Origin: Streptomyces sp. NBC_01803
Lineage (GTDB): Bacteria; Actinomycetota; Actinomycetes; Streptomycetales; Streptomycetaceae
Assembly (NCBI RefSeq): GCF_035917415.1
Contig: NZ_CP109073.1
Coordinates: forward strand, 5,068,501 to 5,132,500
Direction of reading: 5' to 3'
Length of the DNA: 64,000 nucleotides
Part shown: positions 17,159 to 26,287 of the stretch, in pieces
Numbering within the stretch: position 1 is the first letter of the stretch
How the letters are laid out: the number at the start of each line of letters is the position of its first letter
Notes under the pieces: model-generated
Seen by the model: only the letters and a program-made list of their open reading frames with translations
Databases searched by the model: none
Told to the model about the DNA's origin: nothing
Program-made: the position numbers and the translations under genes

Positions 17159-20100
17159 GAGTCACCCTCCAGGTCGCCTTCGAGATCGAGGTAGGTCTGC
17201 CGGAGCCGGTCCAGCGTCTCCTGGTCCGGCTCGGCCCACAGGCCCCGGTCCGCGGCCTCCAGCAGGCGTTCCGTGACGCCGCGCAGCGCCCACGGGTTGG
17301 ACTTCCGCATGAACGCCTGGTTCTCGGGGTCGAAGACGTACTCCGCCGCCAACTTCTCGTACATCCAGTCGTCCACGACGCCCGCCGTCGCGTCGTAGCC
17401 GAACAAGTAGTCGACGGTCGCGGCCATTTCGAAGGCGCCCTTGTAGCCGTGCCGCCGCATCGCCGCCATCCAGCGGGGGTTGACCACGCGAGCCCGGAAC
17501 ACCCGGTGGGTCTCCTCGCTCAGCGTCCGCGTCTTGACCTGGTCCGGCACCGCGCTGTCGCCGATGTACGCCTCAGGGGACTCCCCGGTCAGATGGCGGA
17601 CCATGGCGACCATCCCGCCGTGGTACTGGAAGTAGTCGTCGGCGTCCGCGATGTCGTGCTCGCGCGTGTCGACGTTCTTCGCCGCCACCTGGATCCGCCG
17701 GAACGCCGTCTCCATGTCGCCGCGCGCCGGGCGGCCGTCCAGGCCCCGGCCGTAGGCGTAGCCGCCCCAGACCGCGTACACCTCGGCCAGGTCCGCGTCG
17801 TCCCGCCAGTTCCGCGCGTCGATCAGCGGCAGCAGGCCCGCGCCGTACGCGCCCGGCTTGGAGCCGAAGATCCGCGACGTGGCCCGCCGCCGGTCGCCGT
17901 GCCGGGCGGTGTCCTCATCCGCGTGCGCCCGCACGAAGTTCTGGTCCGCGGGCTCGTCCAGCTCCGCGACGGCCCGCACCGCGTCGTCGATCAGCGCCAC
18001 CACGTGCGGGAAGGCGTCCCGGAAGAACCCCGAGATCCGGACCGTGACATCGATCCTGGGCCGCCCCAACTCCGCCGGCCGCACCACCTCGAAGCCCGTC
18101 ACCCGCCGCGAGGCGTCGTCCCACACCGGCCGGCAGCCCAGCAGCGCCAGGATCTCCGCGATGTCGTCGCCCTGCGTGCGCATGCACGAGGTGCCCCACA
18201 CCGTCAGTCCCACGGACGCCGGATACGTGCCGTGGTCGGCCAGGTGCCGCGCCAGCAGCGAGTCGGCCAGCGCGCTGCCGACGTCCCACGACAGCCGCGA
18301 CGGGATCGCCTTCGGATCGACCGAGTAGAAGTTCCGGCCGGTCGGCAGCACGTTGACCAGGCCACGAGTGGGCGAGCCGGACGGCCCGGCCGGCACGTAG
18401 CCGCCCTCCAGCGCGTGCAGCACATGGGTGATCTCGTCGGTGGTCCGGGCCAGGCGCGGAATCACCTCGTCGGCGGCGAACTCCAGCACCCGCGCGGCCT
18501 CCGGCACCTCGGCGCCGACCACTTCGGCCACCGCCGGTTCGGCCGCCTCCCGGGCCCAGCCGCGCGCCTCCATCGTCTCCACGAGCCGCCGTGCGAGCCC
18601 CTCCAGCAGGTCGACGGCGTCGGAGGCCGTGCGGCCATCGCCGAGCGCCGCCGGGACCGCCAGCCGTGCGCCCGGCTCGGCCAGCAACTCAGCCTCGACC
18701 AGCTCGTAATGCGCGGCCAGCGCCGCCCGCAGCCCGGGGAGCGCCCCGGCCACGCCACCCCATATCTGGGCCGAACGCAGCACCGCCAGCGCCAGGTTGA
18801 CCCGCGCCTCGCCCTCCGGGCCCATGCCCAGGATGTGCAGGCCGTCGCGGATCTGGACATCCTTGATCTCGCAGAGCCAGCCGTCGAGATGGAGCACGAA
18901 CTCGTCGAAGTCGTCCTCGTCCGGCTGGTCTTCGACATGCAGGTCCCGGTGCAGCTCCGCCGCCCGTACCAGCGTCCAGATCTGGCCGCGCACGGCGGGC
19001 ACCTTGGCCGGGTCGAGATCGCTCACCAGGGCGTACTCGTCGAGCAGTTGCTCCAGCTTCGCCAGGTCGCCGTAGGAGTCGGCGCGCGCCATCGGCGGCA
19101 CCAGGTGGTCCACCACCGTGGCGTGACCGCGCCGCTTGGCCTGCGTGCCCTCGCCGGGGTCGTTGACGATGAACGGGTACACCAGCGGCAGTTCACCGAG
19201 CACGGCGTCGGGCGCGCAGCCCCGCGAGAGGCCGAGCCCCTTGCCCGGCAGCCACTCCATGGTGCCGTGCTTGCCCAGGTGCACCACCGCGTCGGCGCCG
19301 AAGGTGTGGTCGAGCCAGCGGTAGGCGGCCAGGTAGTGGTGGGAGGGCGGCAGATCGGGGTCGTGGTAGATCGCGATCGGGTTCTCGCCGAAGCCGCGCG
19401 GCGGCTGGATCATCAGCACGACATCGCCGAACCGCAGGGACGCCAGCACGATGTCGTCGCCGTCCACGTACAGCGAACCCGGTGGCTCGCCCCAGTGCTC
19501 CCGCATCGCCTCCCGCAGCCCGGGGTCGAGCCGTTCGAACCACGTGACGTAGTCGGCGAGCGGCACCCGGGCCGGGGCGGCGGCCAGTTGCTCCTCGGTG
19601 AGCCACTCGACGTCGTGGCCGCCGGCCGCGATGAGCCGGTGGATCAGCTCGTCACCGTGGTCCGGGTGGTCCCCGACCGCGTAACCGGCCTCCGCCAGCG
19701 CGGCCAGCAGCCGGATGGCTGAGGCGGGGGTGTCCAGACCGACGGCGTTGCCGACACGGGCGTGTTTCGTCGGGTAGGCGGTGAAGACGAGGCCGAGGCG
19801 CTTCCCGGCGTTCGGCTTGTGCCGCAGCGCCGCGTACCGGACGGCGATCCCGGCCACCCGCCCGGCCCGTTCGGGGTCCGCGACGTACACGGGCACGCCG
19901 TCGGGTCCTTCCTCCTTGAAGGAGAACGGCACGGTGATCAGCCGTCCGTCGAACTCCGGGATGGCGACCTGCATCGCCGCGTCCATCGGGGACAGCGCCG
20001 CGTCCGACTCGTCCCAGGCGGCGCGCGAGCCGGTCAGGCACAGGCCCTGGAGCACGGGCACGTCGAGCTCGGCCAGCGCGCCGATGTCCCATGTCTCGTC

Positions 20101-20772
20101 GTCGCCACCGCTCTTGCCGCCCGCCGCCAGCACGGCCGCGATCAGCGCGTCCGCGCGGCCGAGCAGCTCGTACAGCGCGGGGTCGGCGCCGCGCAGCGAA
20201 CCGCAGTACACGGGCAGGGCGTTGGCACCGCGCTCCTCCAGCGCGTCGCACAGAGTGTCCACGAACGCGGTGTTGCCCGCCAGTTCGTGCGCCCGGTAGA
20301 AGAGGACGCCCACGGTCGGCCGGTCCGGCTTGTGCGCGCGGGCCCCATGCGTGCCGAACGCGGGCATCGGCCGGGGCGGCGCGAAGCCGTGGCCGGTGAG
20401 CAGCAGGGTGTCGGACAGGAAACGCGCCAGCTCCGCGAGGTTGTCCGAGCCGCCCGCGACCAGGTAGGCCAACGCCTCGGCGACCACCCCGGCGGGCGCG
20501 GTGGAGGCGGCCATCAGCTCGGCGTCCGGCGTCGACTCACCACCGAGCAGCACGGCCGGGAGCCCGGAGCGCGTGACGGCGGCCACCCCGTCCTCCCAGG
20601 CGCGCAGGCCGCCCAGCAGCCGCACCACGACGAGATCGGCGCCCGCGAGCAGCGCGGGTAGCTCCGAAGCGGTGTCCACCCGGGCCGGGTTGGCGATCCG
20701 GTAGGAGGCGCCCGAGGCGCGGGCGGCCAGCAGGTCGGTGTCGGCGGTGGACAGCAGCAGCACGGTCGTCAT
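17155..20772 (-). CDS. cobN: CobN, cobaltochelatase large subunit
   Basis: A 1205-residue CobN/BchH-family porphyrin-binding subunit, normal for the family. Recognisable blocks are '[21 protein letters not shown]', '[24 protein letters not shown]', '[22 protein letters not shown]', '[28 protein letters not shown]' and '[21 protein letters not shown]'. ATG at 20772 forms ATGA with the cobQ stop. A longer frame upstream of this codon lies inside cobQ and is not needed. Confidence 0.96.
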   Translation of the reverse strand: MTTVLLLSTADTDLLAARASGASYRIANPARVDTASELPALLAGADLVVVRLLGGLRAWEDGVAAVTRSGLPAVLLGGESTPDAELMAASTAPAGVVAEALAYLVAGGSDNLAELARFLSDTLLLTGHGFAPPRPMPAFGTHGARAHKPDRPTVGVLFYRAHELAGNTAFVDTLCDALEERGANALPVYCGSLRGADPALYELLGRADALIAAVLAAGGKSGGDDETWDIGALAELDVPVLQGLCLTGSRAAWDESDAALSPMDAAMQVAIPEFDGRLITVPFSFKEEGPDGVPVYVADPERAGRVAGIAVRYAALRHKPNAGKRLGLVFTAYPTKHARVGNAVGLDTPASAIRLLAALAEAGYAVGDHPDHGDELIHRLIAAGGHDVEWLTEEQLAAAPARVPLADYVTWFERLDPGLREAMREHWGEPPGSLYVDGDDIVLASLRFGDVVLMIQPPRGFGENPIAIYHDPDLPPSHHYLAAYRWLDHTFGADAVVHLGKHGTMEWLPGKGLGLSRGCAPDAVLGELPLVYPFIVNDPGEGTQAKRRGHATVVDHLVPPMARADSYGDLAKLEQLLDEYALVSDLDPAKVPAVRGQIWTLVRAAELHRDLHVEDQPDEDDFDEFVLHLDGWLCEIKDVQIRDGLHILGMGPEGEARVNLALAVLRSAQIWGGVAGALPGLRAALAAHYELVEAELLAEPGARLAVPAALGDGRTASDAVDLLEGLARRLVETMEARGWAREAAEPAVAEVVGAEVPEAARVLEFAADEVIPRLARTTDEITHVLHALEGGYVPAGPSGSPTRGLVNVLPTGRNFYSVDPKAIPSRLSWDVGSALADSLLARHLADHGTYPASVGLTVWGTSCMRTQGDDIAEILALLGCRPVWDDASRRVTGFEVVRPAELGRPRIDVTVRISGFFRDAFPHVVALIDDAVRAVAELDEPADQNFVRAHADEDTARHGDRRRATSRIFGSKPGAYGAGLLPLIDARNWRDDADLAEVYAVWGGYAYGRGLDGRPARGDMETAFRRIQVAAKNVDTREHDIADADDYFQYHGGMVAMVRHLTGESPEAYIGDSAVPDQVKTRTLSEETHRVFRARVVNPRWMAAMRRHGYKGAFEMAATVDYLFGYDATAGVVDDWMYEKLAAEYVFDPENQAFMRKSNPWALRGVTERLLEAADRGLWAEPDQETLDRLRQTYLDLEGDLEGDS

Positions 20773-22511
20773 GGCGCTCCCGGCGGGATGAAGGGGAGGC
20801 CGTCGGGGACGCCCTCCTCGATGAGCCGCATCAGGGCGGCGGTGTCGGCGTGTTCCTCGATGAGATCGCCCAGCCGGTCGAGTTGCTCCTCGCGCAGCGC
20901 GCCGAAGCCCGTGTCCGGGGCCGGGACGAAGGCCCGGCCGGTGTCCGCCGCGATCCGGGTCAGGAACGCCCGGCGGAATCCGTCGCTTTCGAGCGAGCCG
21001 TGCCAGTGGGTGCCCCACACGGCCCCGACGCGGCAGCCGTCGAGGAACGGCTCGCCGCCCCGGACATCCGCGACGCCGTGGTGGATCTCGTAGCCCTCGA
21101 CGGGGTGGCCGAGCGCGTGACCGGTGGGCCTGGCCAGGGTCTTGCCGGTGGCGAACCGCACGTGGACGGGCAGCAGGCCGAGTCCGTCGACGCGGCCCTC
21201 CCGGGACTCGACGTCGTCCTCGATGGATTCGCCGAGGAGTTGGAAGCCGCCGCAGATGCCCAGCACCGGCCGCCGCTCGGCGGCGCGCCGCGACAGGGCG
21301 TCGGCCAGGCCGCGTTCACGCAGCCAGGCCAGCGCCCGCACGGTGCCCCGGGTGCCGGGGATCACCACCAGGTCGGCGTCGGCCAGCTCCTCGGGCCGGT
21401 CGGTGAAGCGGACGGCGACCCCTGGTTCGGCGGCCAGTGCGTCCACGTCCGTGAAGTTGGACATCAGCGGGATGGCGACGACGGTGACCCGCAGCACGTC
21501 CCGGCCGTGCGGCGGGGCGGCGCTCGCCTCGCGGACGGTGCCGCGCAGGGACATCCGCAGGCCGTCCTCCTCGTCGATGCCCAGGCCGTGCCGGTGCGGG
21601 AGGACCCCGAGCACAGGCCGCCCGGTCAGCCCGCGCAGCATGTCCAGGCCCGGGGTCAACAGGCTCTGATCGCCACGGAACTTGTTGACGACATAGCCCG
21701 CGACCAGCGCTTGGTCCGCGGCGGCCAGCAGGGCGGTGGTGCCGAAGAAGGAGGCGAAGACGCCGCCCCGGTCGATGTCCCCGACGATGACGACGGGCAG
21801 CCCGGCGGCGCGGGCCAGGCCCATGTTGACGATGTCGCCGCGCCGCAGGTTGATCTCGGCGGGACTGCCCGCGCCCTCGCAGATCACGGCGTCGTACTCG
21901 GCGCGCAGCCGGTCCAGGCAGTCGGTGACGGTCGGCAGCAGCCGGGTCTGGCGCTCGGTGTGGTAGCCGCGTGCCGTGACCTCCCCGACGGGCCGCCCCA
22001 GCAGGACGACCTGACTCCCGCGATCGCTGCCGGGCTTGAGCAGCACGGGATTCATCAGCGCGCTCGGCTCGACCCGGGCGGCGGCGGCCTGCATGGCCTG
22101 CGCCCGTCCGATCTCGGCGCCGTCGCGGGTGACGAAGGAGTTGAGCGACATGTTCTGCGCCTTGAACGGCGCCACCCGCACTCCCTTCCGCGCGAGCCAC
22201 CGGCAGATCCCGGCGGTGACGACACTCTTCCCCGCGTCGGACGTGGTCCCGGCGACGAGCAACGCCCCCCCGCGCCGTACCGGACCGCGCCGCACTGGAC
22301 CGTGCCGCGGGGACGGCAGGGCGGGAGGGAGCGGGGCTTCGCCCGGGCCGGCGTCCGCCGGTCGGTTGACCGCGCCGCGTGGTGCGGGTTCGTGCGGGTC
22401 CGGGGCCGCGCCGGCGGCGTCGCCGCCCGGGTCGGGCGTCGGAGTGGGCTTCTCGGTCCCGTCCCGCTGGGGCGCGAGTGAGGGGTGCGGGAGCTCGTAC
22501 GGGTCGTTCAC
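20769..22511 (-). CDS. cobQ: CobQ, cobyric acid synthase with disordered N-terminal extension
   Basis: A 580-residue glutamine-dependent amidotransferase amidating the b, d, e and g side chains. The synthetase domain begins only at about residue 83 ('[24 protein letters not shown]'), with '[10 protein letters not shown]', '[13 protein letters not shown]' and the glutaminase nucleophile '[12 protein letters not shown]'. CobQ proteins normally start at that P-loop. Here about 80 residues rich in Pro, Ala, Gly and Asp precede it. GTG at 22511 overlaps the cobD stop as GTGA and supports the extended start. A downstream start would have no obvious ribosome site. Confidence 0.94.
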   Translation of the reverse strand: MNDPYELPHPSLAPQRDGTEKPTPTPDPGGDAAGAAPDPHEPAPRGAVNRPADAGPGEAPLPPALPSPRHGPVRRGPVRRGGALLVAGTTSDAGKSVVTAGICRWLARKGVRVAPFKAQNMSLNSFVTRDGAEIGRAQAMQAAAARVEPSALMNPVLLKPGSDRGSQVVLLGRPVGEVTARGYHTERQTRLLPTVTDCLDRLRAEYDAVICEGAGSPAEINLRRGDIVNMGLARAAGLPVVIVGDIDRGGVFASFFGTTALLAAADQALVAGYVVNKFRGDQSLLTPGLDMLRGLTGRPVLGVLPHRHGLGIDEEDGLRMSLRGTVREASAAPPHGRDVLRVTVVAIPLMSNFTDVDALAAEPGVAVRFTDRPEELADADLVVIPGTRGTVRALAWLRERGLADALSRRAAERRPVLGICGGFQLLGESIEDDVESREGRVDGLGLLPVHVRFATGKTLARPTGHALGHPVEGYEIHHGVADVRGGEPFLDGCRVGAVWGTHWHGSLESDGFRRAFLTRIAADTGRAFVPAPDTGFGALREEQLDRLGDLIEEHADTAALMRLIEEGVPDGLPFIPPGAP

Positions 22512-23443
22512 CTTCGGGCCTCCCGTGCGTAGCTCGCCGCGCAGCAGGCGGCCAGGGTCAGGGTGCCGATGCGGCGTGAGAGGCGGATCGCGCGGTCGAT
22601 GTCGGCGAAATCCACTGGGCGACCAGCGGCGTTGAGCACCGGACGGTGCTCCACCCGTCCGCCGTAGGAGAGCGTGCCGCCGAGGCGGACGCCCAGCGCG
22701 CCCGCGAACGCGGCTTCCACCGGGCCCGCGTTGGGGCTCGGGTGGCGGTGCGCGTCGGCCCGCCACACGCGGGCGGCGGCGCGCGGCCGGGGGCCGGCCA
22801 CGGTGGCCAGGACGGCGGTGAGCCGGGCGCCCGGCCAGCCCGCCAGGTCGTCCAGCCGGGCCGAGGCCCAGCCGAACCGGCGGTAGCGCGGCGAGAGATG
22901 GCCGACCATCGCGTCCAGCGTGTTGACCGCGCGGAACGCGGCGAGCCCCGGCACTCCGGCGATCGCGCCCCAGACGAGCGCGCCGACGACCGCGTCCGAG
23001 GTGTTCTCCGCGACCGACTCCACGACGGCCCGCGCCAGCGCCGGTTCGTCCAGCGACAACGGGTCGCGCCCGCAGAGCCGGGGCAGCAACTCCCGTGCCC
23101 GCGCGACGTCTCCGGCCGCCAGCGCGTCCCCGAGGCCGCGCGCCTCCCGCGCCAGGCTCGTGCCGCCGAGAACGGCCCAGGCGGCCATGGCCGTTACCGC
23201 GCCGCGCCCCGCGTGTCCCCGCGTGAGCCCGGCGAGTGCCGCCGCCCCCGCGGCCGTTCCGCCGACGCACAGCGCGGTGTGCAGCACACCGGCGGCCCGG
23301 TGGTCGCGCCACAGACGGCGTTCGAGGGCGGCGGCGGCACGGCCGAAGGCGGCCACCGGATGACCCCGGCGCGGGTCGCCGGTGAGGAGATCGCCGAGGT
23401 AGCCGAGGGCCAGGCCGTACGCCGTCGCGTGCGATGCGCGCAT
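22508..23443 (-). CDS. cobD: Adenosylcobinamide-phosphate synthase (CobD/CbiB)
   Basis: A 311-residue integral membrane enzyme joining the aminopropanol side chain to adenosylcobyric acid. Motifs include '[22 protein letters not shown]', '[25 protein letters not shown]' and '[23 protein letters not shown]'. Several hydrophobic segments fit a polytopic protein. It is the first large gene of the operon under the cobalamin riboswitch. There is no Shine-Dalgarno sequence before ATG 23443. A short ORF ends 4 bases upstream, suggesting translation by reinitiation. Confidence 0.93.
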   Translation of the reverse strand: MRASHATAYGLALGYLGDLLTGDPRRGHPVAAFGRAAAALERRLWRDHRAAGVLHTALCVGGTAAGAAALAGLTRGHAGRGAVTAMAAWAVLGGTSLAREARGLGDALAAGDVARARELLPRLCGRDPLSLDEPALARAVVESVAENTSDAVVGALVWGAIAGVPGLAAFRAVNTLDAMVGHLSPRYRRFGWASARLDDLAGWPGARLTAVLATVAGPRPRAAARVWRADAHRHPSPNAGPVEAAFAGALGVRLGGTLSYGGRVEHRPVLNAAGRPVDFADIDRAIRLSRRIGTLTLAACCAASYAREARR

Positions 23444-23447
23444 GACG

Positions 23448-23522
23448 TCAGCCGGCCGTTGTGGTACCTCGTGCGGATGCGGCGCGGTGCGGATGTGGCG
23501 GGGGCAGGAAGGAGCCAGTCAT
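23448..23522 (-). CDS. Short upstream ORF (24 codons) between the riboswitch and cobD
   Basis: ATG at 23522 follows GTGAGGACA about ten bases upstream. The peptide (M-T-G-S-F-L then Pro/His-rich, ending in Thr-Thr-Ala-Gly) stops with TGA 4 bases before the cobD ATG. No similarity recognised. A CAGGG/CCCTG hairpin (23540-23555) lies just upstream of the ribosome site. I infer that riboswitch control of this initiation site would govern cobD by coupling. Whether the peptide itself matters is unknown. Confidence 0.42.
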   Translation of the reverse strand: MTGSFLPPPHPHRAASARGTTTAG

Positions 23523-23567
23523 GGCGGTATGTCCTCACTCAGGGTCCGCGCCCTGGTTCGACGTGAC

Positions 23568-23714
23568 CGGCGGTGAGAGTCTCCTGGCTCCCGGATCGGC
23601 GCTTCCCCCGGCCTTCCAGCCCCTGACGGGACCGTGACGTTCGGTGGGGGAGCACTCCCCGGTGACAGTGGCGGGACCGCGCCGGATTCGCACCGGCTTC
23701 CTCTCCTGCCGCCG
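23568..23714 (-). promoter_or_regulatory. Cobalamin riboswitch (AdoCbl-type aptamer)
   Basis: Read on the minus strand, it shows the conserved core GGAAGCCGGTGCGAATCCGG (about 23702-23683), then GGTCCCGCCACTGT, and the B12 box AGCCAGGAGAC at 23589-23579. Closing stem P1 is CGGCGG (23714-23709) with CCGCCG (23573-23568). It lies 125 bases upstream of cobD in the correct orientation. By family knowledge AdoCbl binding would switch off expression of the operon, here most likely at translation initiation. Confidence 0.93.
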
Positions 23715-23730
23715 TTTGGCATCGTTGAGT

Positions 23731-23786
23731 CCACCATGGGCCGGAAGCGGCGTCAACTCCCTGTTGAAGCCGCTCCCGGCCCGTGG
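23731..23786 (-). terminator. Strong hairpin terminator after the pit operon
   Basis: GGGCCGGAAGCGGC (23738-23751) pairs with GCCGCTCCCGGCCC (23769-23782) with one G-U-type mismatch. Inner pairing is TCAAC/GTTGA and outer pairing CCAC/GTGG. It separates the pit transcript from the riboswitch leader on the same strand. Confidence 0.7.
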
Positions 23787-23787
23787 A

Positions 23788-23979
23788 CTACGTCGCGACG
23801 ATCCAGATGCCGTAGCCCACGGCCGCCGCGCACGCCGTGAAACACAGGTAACCGGCCGAGCGCACCGCCGACTTGGCGGACCCGGTGCGGATGCCCACCG
23901 AGAACAGGCCGACCACGGCCAGCGTCAGCAGCACCGAGACGACAATCACTTGGCCGAGAACGGCCCAGTCGATGTTCAC
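23788..23979 (-). CDS. Small membrane protein coupled to the phosphate transporter
   Basis: A 63-residue protein with two predicted membrane segments ('VLGQVIVVSVLLTLAVVGLFSVGI' and 'AGYLCFTACAAAVGYGIWIV'). GTG at 23979 overlaps the pitA stop (GTGA), so it is cotranslated. Similar small proteins accompany Pit transporters in streptomycetes. A structural or regulatory partner role is inference from position. Confidence 0.75.
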   Translation of the reverse strand: MNIDWAVLGQVIVVSVLLTLAVVGLFSVGIRTGSAKSAVRSAGYLCFTACAAAVGYGIWIVAT

Positions 23980-25244
23980 AGCGACACCTCGGGAGCGGGA
24001 GTGGCGGCGGGAGCCGCGGTAGCGGCGGGCGCGGCGATGACGACGCGCACCGGACCGGGCACGGCCCCGACCGCGTCCCGCTCCTGGGCCGTGCCCGGGT
24101 CCATCCCCGTGCCCGGGTCCATCTCCCTGCCCGCGTCCACCTCCGTGTCCAGGACGTTGGAGTGGTCGACCGGCCGGCGGCGGGCCAGCGCCCAGCTCGC
24201 GACCCCGGCCGTGACGAGCAGCACCGCCACCGCGCCCACACCCCAGTCGCCCCGGTCCGCCAGCAGCGCCCCGGCGGCGCCGATCAGCCCGGCCGCCGGG
24301 AGGGTCAGGCCCCACGCCAGGACCATCCGCGAAGCGGTGGACCAGTGGACCACGCCGCCCTTGCGGCCCAGGCCGCAGCCCATCACCGCGCCCGAGCAGA
24401 CCTGCGTGGTGGACAGCGCGAACCCCATGTGCGAGGAGGCGAGGATCGTGGTGGCCGCGCTGGTCTGGGCGGCGAAGCCCTGCGGCGGCCGGATGTCGGT
24501 GAGGCCCTTGCCCATGGTGCGGATGATGCGCCAGCCACCGAGGTAGGTGCCGAGCGCGATGGCGGCCCCGGCGGAGCCGATCACCCACAGCGGCGGGTCC
24601 GAGCCGGGGTCCAGCGTGCCGCCGGCGATCAGTGCCAGCGTCATGACGCCCATCGTCTTCTGCGCGTCGTTCGTGCCGTGCGCGAGGGAGACGAGCGCGG
24701 CGGAGGCGATCTGTCCCGTCCGGTATCCCTTGGCCGCGGTCTTCTCGTCGGCGCCGCGCGTGACGCGGTAGGTCAGCCGGGTGGCCAGCAGCGCCGCGAG
24801 CCCGGCGACCAGCGGGGCGGCCACGGCCGGTACCAGGACCTTGGTGACGACGGCGTCCCCGTTGACCGCGCCCGAGCCGACCGAGGCGAGCGTCGCGCCG
24901 ATCAGGCCGCCGAAGAGGGCGTGCGACGAACTGGAGGGGAGGCCGGCCAGCCAGGTGAGCAGGTTCCATACGATGGCCCCGGCCAGCCCGGCGAAGATCA
25001 CTTCGGGCTGGACGCCCGCCTCTTCGTCGATGATGCCGCCGGAGATCGTCCGCGCGACCTCGACCGAGAGGAAGGCGCCGAGGAGGTTCAGCGCCGCCGA
25101 CATGGCCACGGCGGCCTTGGGCCGCATGGCACCGGTCGAGATCGTGGTGGCCATGGCGTTGGCCGTGTCGTGGAAGCCGTTGGTGAAATCGAACGCCAAA
25201 GCCGTGATGAGCACGATCGTGATCAACAGCGTTATGTGTTCCAT
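23976..25244 (-). CDS. pitA: Low-affinity inorganic phosphate transporter, Pit family
   Basis: A 422-residue polytopic permease importing metal-phosphate with protons. The duplicated Pit signatures are present: 'ALAFDFTNGFHDTANAMATTI' near the N-terminus and 'SLAHGTNDAQKTMGVMTLAL' in the second half. 'GLPSSSSHALFGGLIGA' also fits. The last ~70 residues are a hydrophilic, Pro/Ala/Asp-rich tail unlike typical Pit C-termini. ATG at 25244. By position beside the cob genes it matches the pitH2-type gene of Streptomyces. A PHO-box-like site lies 55-76 bases upstream. Confidence 0.92.
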   Translation of the reverse strand: MEHITLLITIVLITALAFDFTNGFHDTANAMATTISTGAMRPKAAVAMSAALNLLGAFLSVEVARTISGGIIDEEAGVQPEVIFAGLAGAIVWNLLTWLAGLPSSSSHALFGGLIGATLASVGSGAVNGDAVVTKVLVPAVAAPLVAGLAALLATRLTYRVTRGADEKTAAKGYRTGQIASAALVSLAHGTNDAQKTMGVMTLALIAGGTLDPGSDPPLWVIGSAGAAIALGTYLGGWRIIRTMGKGLTDIRPPQGFAAQTSAATTILASSHMGFALSTTQVCSGAVMGCGLGRKGGVVHWSTASRMVLAWGLTLPAAGLIGAAGALLADRGDWGVGAVAVLLVTAGVASWALARRRPVDHSNVLDTEVDAGREMDPGTGMDPGTAQERDAVGAVPGPVRVVIAAPAATAAPAATPAPEVSL

Positions 25245-25298
25245 GTACCCGGACAATCGCTCGGCGGGCGGGGGGACAAACGCCGTTAACGTAAGGTG

Positions 25299-25320
25299 AA
25301 TAGGTGAACGAAAGATGAAC
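25299..25320 (-). promoter_or_regulatory. PHO box (PhoP-binding direct repeats) upstream of the Pit transporter
   Basis: Minus-strand GTTCATCTTTC followed directly by GTTCACCTATT: two 11-base direct repeat units close to the streptomycete PHO box consensus (GTTCACC-type). A weaker third unit CACCTTACGTT follows to 25288. The site overlaps the first codons of the divergent aldolase gene. PhoP control of pit genes under phosphate limitation is known in Streptomyces; binding here is inferred. Confidence 0.68.
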
Positions 25321-25995
25321 TGGCGGCATCGGATCGTCCTGCGCCGAAACGTTCCGTCCACGTGGCGCGAGGCGTGGCGCGAGCTGATCGACCGGGCACG
25401 CCGGACGGTGACGGACGGCCTCGTCGTCGGCACCTCGGGAAACCTGTCGGTCCGCGTGGACGACACCGTCCTGGTCACCCCCACCGGCGTCCCCTACGAA
25501 CGCCTCGGCCCGGCCGACCTCCTCGCCGTGGACCTGACCGGCCGCCCCCGCGCCGGCTCCCTCGCCCCGACCAGCGAGCTGCCGATGCATCTGGCGATCT
25601 ACGGCGCCACGGACGCCACCGCCGTCGTCCACACCCACGCGGTGCACGCGACGGCCGTCTCCACCCTCGTGGACGAGCTGCCCGCCATCCACTACATGAC
25701 CGCCGCCCTCGGCGGCCCGGTCCGCGTCGCGCCGTACGCCACCTACGGCAGCGAGGAGCTGGCCACCCACATGCTCGCCGCCCTGCGCGACCGCACCGGC
25801 TGCCTGCTGCGCAACCACGGCACGATCGTTCACGGCCGCAGCCTGCGCCAGGCGTACGACAACACGGCCCAGCTGGAGTGGATGTGCCGTCTGTGGCTCA
25901 CCGCCACCGCCGTCCCGGGCCGCACCCCGACCCTGCTGCCGCCGGAAGAGCTGACGAAGGTCGCCACCAAGCTCCGCACCTACGGCCAGCGTTAG
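25315..25995 (+). CDS. Class II aldolase/adducin family protein
   Basis: A 226-residue protein of the fuculose-phosphate aldolase / methylthioribulose dehydratase fold. Features are 'GTSGNLSVRVDDTVLVTPTGVPYERLGP', 'PTSELPMHLAIYGATDATAVVHTHAVHATAVS' (zinc-binding HTH residues) and 'CLLRNHGTIVHGRSLRQAY' (third zinc histidine). So the metal site looks complete, but the substrate is not predictable. ATG at 25315 is the only convincing start, with AGGTG 8 bases upstream. It is transcribed divergently from the phosphate transporter and shares its PHO-box region. Confidence 0.86.
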   Translation: MNWRHRIVLRRNVPSTWREAWRELIDRARRTVTDGLVVGTSGNLSVRVDDTVLVTPTGVPYERLGPADLLAVDLTGRPRAGSLAPTSELPMHLAIYGATDATAVVHTHAVHATAVSTLVDELPAIHYMTAALGGPVRVAPYATYGSEELATHMLAALRDRTGCLLRNHGTIVHGRSLRQAYDNTAQLEWMCRLWLTATAVPGRTPTLLPPEELTKVATKLRTYGQR

Positions 25996-26187
25996 CGTCC
26001 CGAGCCGGAGATTCCCCGCCGGTCCGGGACGGGGGCGCGTCGGCGCCGCCCGTCGCGCGGCGAACCAACCGGAGAACCTCCGACCCCGAGCACCGGCCGG
26101 GTCTCTCGTCCGGATCTTCGCGGGGCCACGACGCTCCCCGGGGCGCGCCGCCGCGCCGCCGCGCCGCGCCCGTACGGCCACGGACGA

Positions 26188-26221
26188 GCCGTGGCCCGAT
26201 CCCCGCAGATCGGGCCACGGC
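26188..26221. terminator. Hairpin terminator between the aldolase and alpha/beta hydrolase genes
   Basis: GCCGTGGCCCGATC, six-base loop CCCGCA, GATCGGGCCACGGC: a perfect 14-bp stem. The rest of the 290-base gap between the two genes shows no gene. Confidence 0.65.
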
Positions 26222-26287
26222 AGGCCCCGGCCGCCGCTCGCGGCCCGCTTCTCGCCGCCCGAATGGCGGTACTGGGCCATCGCGCCC

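Noticed and set aside
17449..19722. Open frame of 757 codons on the plus strand
   Set aside because: Exact antisense of cobN, which has full-length family similarity; no ribosome site and no recognisable protein.
23519..23756. Short frames on both strands through 23519-23756
   Set aside because: This stretch is occupied by the cobalamin riboswitch core and a terminator hairpin; the frames have no protein similarity.
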